Part shown: in pieces, positions 45,544-49,686 of the stretch
Layout: each line of letters begins with the position of its first letter
Position numbering within the stretch: position 1 is the stretch's first letter
Assembly: GCA_902783375.1 (NCBI GenBank)
Contig: CACZQN010000004.1
Span: 1-49,686 of the forward strand
DNA length: 49,686 nucleotides
Source: an uncultured Lachnospiraceae bacterium
Lineage (GTDB): Bacteria > Bacillota > Clostridia > Lachnospirales > Lachnospiraceae
Direction: 5' to 3'
Notes under the pieces: model-generated
The model's input: the letters and a program-made list of their open reading frames with translations, nothing else
Databases searched by the model: none
Told to the model about the DNA's origin: nothing
Made by a program: the position numbers and the translations under genes

Positions 45544-46548
45544 ATGAGATATCCATACTGTGACATGCACTGCGACACTTTGATGCGGACGCTGCGGGAG
45601 AATCCGGACTCCCTCTATGACGGGAAGGGCATGCAGAATCTCGTCATGATGCACGAGATCGGGCAGATGATGCAGTTCTTTGCGGTTTTCTTTCCCCCTC
45701 GTCCGAAGACGGAAGAGGAGCGGGCCAGAATGGCAGCCCGTGGTATGAAGGAAATGCCGGATGACGAGACGTATTATGCGCTGCTCCGGGATGCGTTGTT
45801 CGCACAGGTGGAAAAGCACAGCGATTTCATGGCACTGGCCAGAACAGCGACAGAGCTTGAGACGAACTTTGCTGCCGGGAAGCAGACCGCGATGCTGACC
45901 ATCGAGGATGGACGGATCGTGAACGGAAGCATGGACCGCCTGCGTGCACTGGCGGATGACGGTGTCGTCGCGATCGCGCTGACCTGGAACGGGATCAACT
46001 GCTTCGGTCATCCGAATTCGAGAGATCCGGAGGCGATGAAGCTAGGCCTGACACCGTTCGGGAAAGAAGCGATCGGAGAGATGGAGCGGCTGCATATCAT
46101 CCCGGACGTCTCGCATCTGTCGGACGGCGGATTCTATGATCTTGCCGGTATTGCGAAGAAGCCATTCATCGCTTCGCATTCGAACTGCCGCGCCATCACG
46201 GATCACCCGCGGAATCTGACGGATGAGATGATCCGCGTCCTTGCGGAGCACGGCGGTGTTGCGGGCCTGAATTTTGAGAAATCCTTCGTGGCTCCGACCG
46301 ATACCGACCCGGCGACGACGGTGGACTATCTGGTCGCGCACGTCATGCACCTGCTGCAGGTCGGCGGTGAGGATATTATCGCGATGGGAACGGATTTTGA
46401 CGGCATCGGTCCCGGGATGGAGATCGAGAATACCTCGGAGATGGGGAAGCTTTTTGAAGGCCTCATGAAGGCCGGGCTTACAGAGCGGCAGCTCGACAAA
46501 TTCATGAGTGGCAACGTGTTGCGGGTGCTCCATGAAACGCTTGGCTAA
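45544..46548 (+). CDS. Membrane dipeptidase family M19 (renal dipeptidase-like)
   Basis: A 334-residue metallopeptidase that cleaves dipeptides, often with a broad range that can include D-residues. The zinc ligands are visible: DMHCDT (His9, Asp11), TIEDGR (Glu), DVSHLSD (His) and SHSNCRA (His). GTDFDGIG near residue 280 is also conserved. ATG 45544 follows GGAGGG; an in-frame ATG at 45502 lies before that site and is rejected. There is no signal peptide. It follows the transglutaminase by 54 bases and overlaps the next gene by 17 bases, so it may process peptides from cell-wall or surface proteins. Confidence 0.92.
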   Translation: MRYPYCDMHCDTLMRTLRENPDSLYDGKGMQNLVMMHEIGQMMQFFAVFFPPRPKTEEERARMAARGMKEMPDDETYYALLRDALFAQVEKHSDFMALARTATELETNFAAGKQTAMLTIEDGRIVNGSMDRLRALADDGVVAIALTWNGINCFGHPNSRDPEAMKLGLTPFGKEAIGEMERLHIIPDVSHLSDGGFYDLAGIAKKPFIASHSNCRAITDHPRNLTDEMIRVLAEHGGVAGLNFEKSFVAPTDTDPATTVDYLVAHVMHLLQVGGEDIIAMGTDFDGIGPGMEIENTSEMGKLFEGLMKAGLTERQLDKFMSGNVLRVLHETLG

Positions 46549-47245
46549 ACGGGTCGGCATCCTGGGTCATCTCTTTGACCGGATTGTCATCGCCTGGATC
46601 GGATCACTGACAAAAGGCCTCACGGATCCGGAGCGGGATCTGCAGTTTCAGAAGAATGCAGAGCAGTGGGACACCTACAAGAAATACACGATGCGGAACG
46701 GCTACATCGAACACCAGTCGGCACTCGGGGCATTTTCCTACGGGTTCAGCGGAAAGATCATGAAGAAGTATGCCTTCTCCGGCCACGACGTGACGGCAGC
46801 GGATAACGCCTGTGAGATCATCGCACTCTACAATGCACTGGTCTCGGAGGAGGATCCGGATCTGCTGACCTTCCCGCAGATGCTGCGCCACTTCGCGGCA
46901 CACGGCATTTCCTCAAAAGGCTCCTTCGGAACGGCCCCGCAGGCGCTGAAGCGGCATCTGAAGCACCGGGGCTATACGGTCACGGAACTGTTCGGCAGGC
47001 GGATGACGGAGCTGACCCTTGCAGAACTGGCCCACAAGAACAGAACCTTTATCTTCTCCGCCTGGAATGTTGCGGGCAACCCGTTCCGCGGAATTCACAC
47101 CATGTGTGTGACCAGGGAAGGAGAAGAGTATCTGGTGCACAACGACGAGAACGGCGTGCGCCGGGCAGACAGTCTCTACGAAGCGGTTTTCGGCTATCAC
47201 GGCGGAAAAGGAAGACCGGTTCTGATCTATGGAATCCGGAAATAG
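46532..47245 (+). CDS. Putative papain-like cysteine protease (C39-like), not assigned to a family
   Basis: A 237-residue protein with a basic amphipathic N-terminus. It contains NACEIIALYNAL (Cys94), then GIHTMCVTREGEEYLVHNDENG, where His189 and Asn204 or Asp205 could form a Cys-His-Asn/Asp triad in the order used by C39 and related papain-fold enzymes; AFAAHGISSKGSFGTAP lies between. I do not recognise the family, so this is an inference from residue order and spacing only. ATG 46532 overlaps the dipeptidase end by 17 bases; an ATG at 46508 is further inside that gene. A short hairpin terminator follows. Confidence 0.6.
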   Translation: MKRLAKRVGILGHLFDRIVIAWIGSLTKGLTDPERDLQFQKNAEQWDTYKKYTMRNGYIEHQSALGAFSYGFSGKIMKKYAFSGHDVTAADNACEIIALYNALVSEEDPDLLTFPQMLRHFAAHGISSKGSFGTAPQALKRHLKHRGYTVTELFGRRMTELTLAELAHKNRTFIFSAWNVAGNPFRGIHTMCVTREGEEYLVHNDENGVRRADSLYEAVFGYHGGKGRPVLIYGIRK

Positions 47246-47274
47246 AGCATGCGGTCAGCATGCTCATTATTTTG
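47245..47274 (+). terminator. Terminator after the cysteine protease-like gene
   Basis: GAGCATGC/GCATGCTC (47245-47252 and 47258-47265) form a perfect 8-bp stem with a 5-nt loop, followed by ATTATTTTG. Confidence 0.65.
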
Positions 47275-47359
47275 TGTTGACGATGACATGGAAGTGTTGT
47301 AAAAGGATATAAAGAATACACAATTCAAAAAGTGTTACTGGTATTTTCTGCAAAAGATG

Positions 47360-47424
47360 TATAAAATAACATGTAAGTTTTAACTACACGGGAATTTCGG
47401 AACGTAGTTATACACTTACATGTT
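47360..47424 (+). promoter_or_regulatory. Promoter region and large inverted repeat before the radical SAM gene
   Basis: A -10-like TATAAA (47360-47365) is followed by a two-part dyad. AACATGTAAG (47368-47377) pairs with CTTACATGTT (47415-47424), and inside it AACTAC (47382-47387) pairs with GTAGTT (47404-47409) around a 16-nt loop. The structure ends 9 bases before the GGAGG site, so it is either an operator or a 5' leader hairpin. No strong -35 element is visible, which suggests activation by a regulator. Confidence 0.55.
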
Positions 47425-47445
47425 TATTTGTATGGAGGAACGAAG

Positions 47446-48903
47446 ATGGCTTCTGTGATGGAAAATCTTTCGCATGCGGCAGAGAGACAGGCAATCAGTG
47501 TGATGATGGACGGCTTTCTGAAGCATCTGAATTCTCAGGAGGATAAAGCAAAAACCTATGTGCAGCTGGTCGATCTTGCTGGAAAGTTCTATGGAAACGG
47601 CGCCAAGAAGGAGACCCTGGATAAGGTGCGTGCCGCGGTGCAGGATCCGAACAACCGCTGGATGAAGTTCATCAACCGGATTGTGGACGAGACGGACCCA
47701 CACTATGCGAAGATGATGCTCCTGAACCTTGGCTACGAGTCCTTTTTCCGCGGTACCAAGATGATCCGTGCAAACCGGGAAAAGTACAACTGCAATATTC
47801 CGTGGCTGATCCTGTTTGACCCGACCAATGCCTGCAACATGCACTGCGCCGGCTGCTGGTCCGGAACCTATGGAAATAAGAGCAATCTCAGCTATGAGAT
47901 CATGGATAAGATCGTGACCCAGGGCAAGGAGCTTGGTGCGCATCTCTACATGATGACTGGCGGTGAGCCGACGGTCCGCATGAAGGACATCCTGAAGCTC
48001 GCCGAGAAGCATGATGACTGCTTCTTTGGCCTGTATTCGAATTCGACCCTGATCAACGATGAACTCTGCCAGAAGATCGTGAAGCTCGGCAATATTACGT
48101 TCATGCTTTCCATCGAGGGCACGCCGGAGACGAACGATGCCCGCCGCGGGGAAGGCCACTATGATGCAGTCATCCGGGCGATGGATCTCTTAAAGAAGTA
48201 CGGCATTGTATTCGGTACCTCGATCTGCTATACCAGCCAGAATATCGAGGCAGTCACCGATGAAAAGTTCCTGCGGTTCATCTCCGAAAAGGGTGCGCGC
48301 TTCGGCTTCTATTTCCACTATATGCCGGTCGGCAACAATGCGGTACCGGCCCTGATGCCGACGGTTGAACAGAGAAAAGAGATGATCCGGAAGATCCGCT
48401 GGATCCGTTCGAATGAATGTGACATCGAGTTCTATCCGATGGATTTCCAGAATGACGGCGAATATGTCGGTGGCTGTATCGCCGGGGGCAGAAACTATTT
48501 CCACATCAACTCCAACGGAGATGCGGAGCCATGCGTGTTCATCCATTTCTCGGATTCGAACATCCATGACAAGTCGATCCTCGAGATCCTGCAGAGCCCG
48601 CTCTTCATGGCTTATCATGAAGGCCAGCCGTTCAACCGCAACCACCTGCGTCCGTGTCCGATGCTCGAGAACCCGGACCTGCTCCGCAAGATGGTGAAGG
48701 AGACCGGCGCACACGGTACCAATGAGGAGAGTGAGGAGTCTGTCGACCACCTCTGCGACAAGTGTGATGAATATGCTGCGGAGTGGGCACCGGTTGCGGA
48801 CGAAGTCTGGGCAGGCCAGACCCACAAGATCCCACCGTATGAGAACTATACCAAAGAGAAGAGAGAACACCCGGAACTCGCCGCCTTCGAGCACGCAGAG
48901 TAA
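47446..48903 (+). CDS. Radical SAM enzyme with SPASM-like C-terminal region
   Basis: A 485-residue radical SAM protein. The cluster motif CNMHCAGC places Cys130, Cys134 and Cys137; YMMTGGEPTVR is the SAM-contacting GGE motif and MLSIEGTPETND the next strand. The C-terminal part has GGCIAGGRNYFHINSNGDAEPC, LRPCPM and DHLCDKCDEY, a Cys-rich pattern typical of SPASM-type auxiliary clusters. The 120-residue N-terminal helical extension is unusual for such enzymes. ATG 47446 follows GGAGG; TTG 47428 is not needed. The substrate is unknown. No obvious small precursor-peptide gene is adjacent. Confidence 0.88.
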   Translation: MASVMENLSHAAERQAISVMMDGFLKHLNSQEDKAKTYVQLVDLAGKFYGNGAKKETLDKVRAAVQDPNNRWMKFINRIVDETDPHYAKMMLLNLGYESFFRGTKMIRANREKYNCNIPWLILFDPTNACNMHCAGCWSGTYGNKSNLSYEIMDKIVTQGKELGAHLYMMTGGEPTVRMKDILKLAEKHDDCFFGLYSNSTLINDELCQKIVKLGNITFMLSIEGTPETNDARRGEGHYDAVIRAMDLLKKYGIVFGTSICYTSQNIEAVTDEKFLRFISEKGARFGFYFHYMPVGNNAVPALMPTVEQRKEMIRKIRWIRSNECDIEFYPMDFQNDGEYVGGCIAGGRNYFHINSNGDAEPCVFIHFSDSNIHDKSILEILQSPLFMAYHEGQPFNRNHLRPCPMLENPDLLRKMVKETGAHGTNEESEESVDHLCDKCDEYAAEWAPVADEVWAGQTHKIPPYENYTKEKREHPELAAFEHAE

Positions 48904-48912
48904 GCGGGATGA

Positions 48913-48958
48913 ATTGAATTGATAATTGAGAACTGATCATTGATTATTGAGAATTGAA
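48913..48958 (+). repeat. Short AT-rich repeats after the radical SAM gene
   Basis: TTGATAATTGAGAA is echoed by TTGATTATTGAGAATTGA about 22 bases later, in a low-complexity stretch of AATTGA-like words. This is probably simple repetition. The spacer of about 600 bases from 48904 to 49501 holds no convincing gene, only these repeats and the array and hairpins listed below. Confidence 0.6.
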
Positions 48959-48961
48959 AAG

Positions 48962-49002
48962 GCGGCCGCGCAGCGATCTTTCGATCGGCACGGCCGCTTT
49001 TT
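48962..49002 (+). terminator. GC-rich hairpin copy 1 (terminator of the radical SAM gene)
   Basis: GCGGCCG (48962-48968) pairs with CGGCCGC (48991-48997), and inside it CGATC (48974-48978) with GATCG (48983-48987) around a TTTC loop. TTTTTG follows, so it can terminate. A 30/36 identical copy lies at 49408-49443. Confidence 0.85.
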
Positions 49003-49007
49003 GCGTG

Positions 49008-49039
49008 GACTTGATACTTTTTTGACTTGTCACTTTTTT
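49008..49039 (+). repeat. Tandem 16-bp direct repeat
   Basis: GACTTGATACTTTTTT (49008-49023) is directly followed by GACTTGTCACTTTTTT (49024-49039), 14 of 16 bases identical. GACTTGATA recurs at 49143, inside the hairpin array. Confidence 0.85.
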
Positions 49040-49067
49040 CTCCGGGAATTCAATTTGGCTTGTCGAT

Positions 49068-49330
49068 TTACGGATAAGGAGCGAGAAAGAAGAAGCTTAT
49101 ACGTAAACCAGATATTTCCAATCGCTTGAATTGCGGATAAAAGACTTGATATTAGCAGTTTATCCGTAGTGAAAAACACCGAATCAGCAGGTCATCTTAG
49201 TACTTCTGTGGTTTCTGGGGGAATTACCCTACGGATAATCACTGAGATAGGGTAGCCTTATCCGTAAATTCGTGATCTGGGAAAAGTTGTATTACGGATA
49301 AATAAGAGAAATAGAAAGGATTATCCGTAA
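49068..49330. repeat. Array of four hairpin units built from eight 10-bp motifs in alternating orientation
   Basis: The motif TTACGGATAA or its complement TTATCCGTAA occurs at 49068 (+), 49097 (-, one change), 49131 (+, one change), 49160 (-, one change), 49229 (+, one change), 49258 (-), 49292 (+) and 49321 (-). Each plus/minus pair is a hairpin with exactly 19 nt between the arms (start-to-start 29 in all four). Units 1-2 and 3-4 are both separated by 24 nt; units 2-3 by 59 nt. The loops differ in sequence. The region is AT-rich and without an open frame. Function unknown: operator array, structured RNA or mobile repeat. Confidence 0.9.
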
Positions 49331-49407
49331 GCCAGGAAATCTATTCCTGAATTCACTGGCTGCTGAAGTGAAGTTCTCTTCATTCATTCATGACATGATA
49401 AAAGAAA

Positions 49408-49443
49408 GCGGCCGCGCGTTGATCTATCGATCTGCGCGGCCGC
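49408..49443. repeat. GC-rich hairpin copy 2
   Basis: GCGGCCGCGC (49408-49417) and GCGCGGCCGC (49434-49443) form a perfect 10-bp stem, with GATC/GATC inside and a TATC loop. It matches the hairpin at 48962-48997 in 30 of 36 positions, in the same orientation, but no T-run follows on the plus strand. Together the two copies bound the motif array. Confidence 0.85.
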
Positions 49444-49501
49444 TCCATCGTTGCCTGAGCTTGTTTTGCTTTTCTTTTTACTGTAACAGTTCAATTCCAG
49501 T

Positions 49502-49686
49502 TTACTTTTCTCGCTTCACAGCTACGTAGTCATCGCCGATATCGTAGGTGTTGTCATATGGCGTAAGCGGAACGTGCAGAAGCGCTCTGAACATATGGTA
49601 CACAGAAACGGCATCAGGGTCTCAAGGGTCTGCGCATGGCGGACAAGCAAGCTGGCGTATGACGGATCGGGGGAGGTGGTCCGGAA
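49502..49686 (-). pseudogene. 3' end of an unidentified minus-strand gene, apparently frameshifted
   Basis: On the minus strand the last 40 or so codons before the TAA at 49502-49504 read as a plausible protein end (SVYHMFRALLHVPLTPYDN, then TYDIGDDYVAVKREK). Upstream in that frame there is a TGA at 49622-49624. A neighbouring frame is open from the window edge and reads SYASLLVRHAQTLETLMPF before running out of protein-like sequence near 49600. The two halves together look like one protein broken by a single indel around 49597-49611. I do not recognise the family. Sequence error near a contig end is an equal possibility. Confidence 0.5.

Noticed and set aside
47446-48903. Anaerobic sulfatase-maturing enzyme for the sulfatase at 14.5 kb
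   Set aside because: It is 33 kb away, longer than typical anSME proteins and with a different N-terminal part; a link could not be supported.
48947-49129. Small plus-strand open frame of 60 codons in the array region
   Set aside because: It spans a terminator hairpin and repeat motifs, has no ribosome site and shows no protein-like composition.
49068-49330. CRISPR array
   Set aside because: The repeats are only 10 bp, alternate in orientation and have 19-, 24- and 59-nt gaps. CRISPR repeats are longer and all in one direction, and no cas gene is near.

Overview
The window (about 54% GC by eye) comes from a low-complexity-poor bacterial chromosome that looks like an anaerobic Firmicute of the class Clostridia, most likely Lachnospiraceae or a close relative. 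The support is the rpoC - rpsL - rpsG - fusA - tuf core with typical clostridial protein sequences, strong AGGAGG ribosome sites with some GTG/TTG starts, a rubredoxin-fused flavodiiron protein, DUF4250 and DUF4860 proteins, an anaerobic-type Cys sulfatase and radical SAM enzymes. No rRNA, tRNA, CRISPR array, transposase or prophage gene was recognised.

Layout. 1-9.9 kb: the end of rpoC, then on the minus strand a MoxR ATPase - DUF58 - DUF4129 membrane operon wedged between rpoC and the rest of the str cluster (rpsL, rpsG, fusA, tuf). 9.9-12.5 kb: a RelE-type toxin-antitoxin pair with a 16-bp palindromic operator, translationally coupled to a TrmD-like tRNA methyltransferase, then a convergent two-gene membrane operon (YczE/YitT-like, DUF212). 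12.7-21.8 kb: glycogen synthase, a cytosolic sulfatase, a GNAT acetyltransferase, a secreted repeat-flavodoxin-cyclophilin fusion, a four-domain flavodiiron protein, DUF4250 and phosphoglycerate mutase. 22.1-30.5 kb: a transglutaminase lipoprotein followed by a type IV pilus-like platform and retraction ATPase, four small single-pass membrane proteins and a c-di-GMP module (diguanylate cyclase, REC-GGDEF*-EAL phosphodiesterase, HPt). 30.6-33.1 kb: a CE15-like esterase convergent with a zinc alcohol dehydrogenase, separated by an 81-bp hairpin. 33.3-37.8 kb: an operon of two TPR membrane proteins and a secreted protein. 38.0-47.2 kb: an acyl-AMP ligase, an E2/CAT-fold acyltransferase without its usual His, a second MoxR-DUF58-transglutaminase set, an M19 dipeptidase and a papain-like cysteine protease candidate. 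47.4-48.9 kb: a radical SAM/SPASM-like enzyme behind a large inverted repeat.

The most unusual structure is non-coding: between 48,962 and 49,443 two 36-bp GC-rich hairpins, direct copies of each other (30/36 identical), enclose an AT-rich tract with eight copies of a 10-bp motif (consensus TTACGGATAA) in strictly alternating orientation. They form four hairpin units, each with exactly 19 nt between the arms, with matching 24-nt gaps between units 1-2 and 3-4. The window ends in the 3' part of a minus-strand gene that appears frameshifted.

How the genes work together: much of the window concerns the cell envelope. Two MoxR-DUF58 modules, two transglutaminases, dipeptidase, TPR membrane proteins and a c-di-GMP-linked pilus-like machine all act at or across the membrane. 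The flavodiiron protein and the radical SAM enzyme fit a strict anaerobe that must detoxify traces of O2 or NO.
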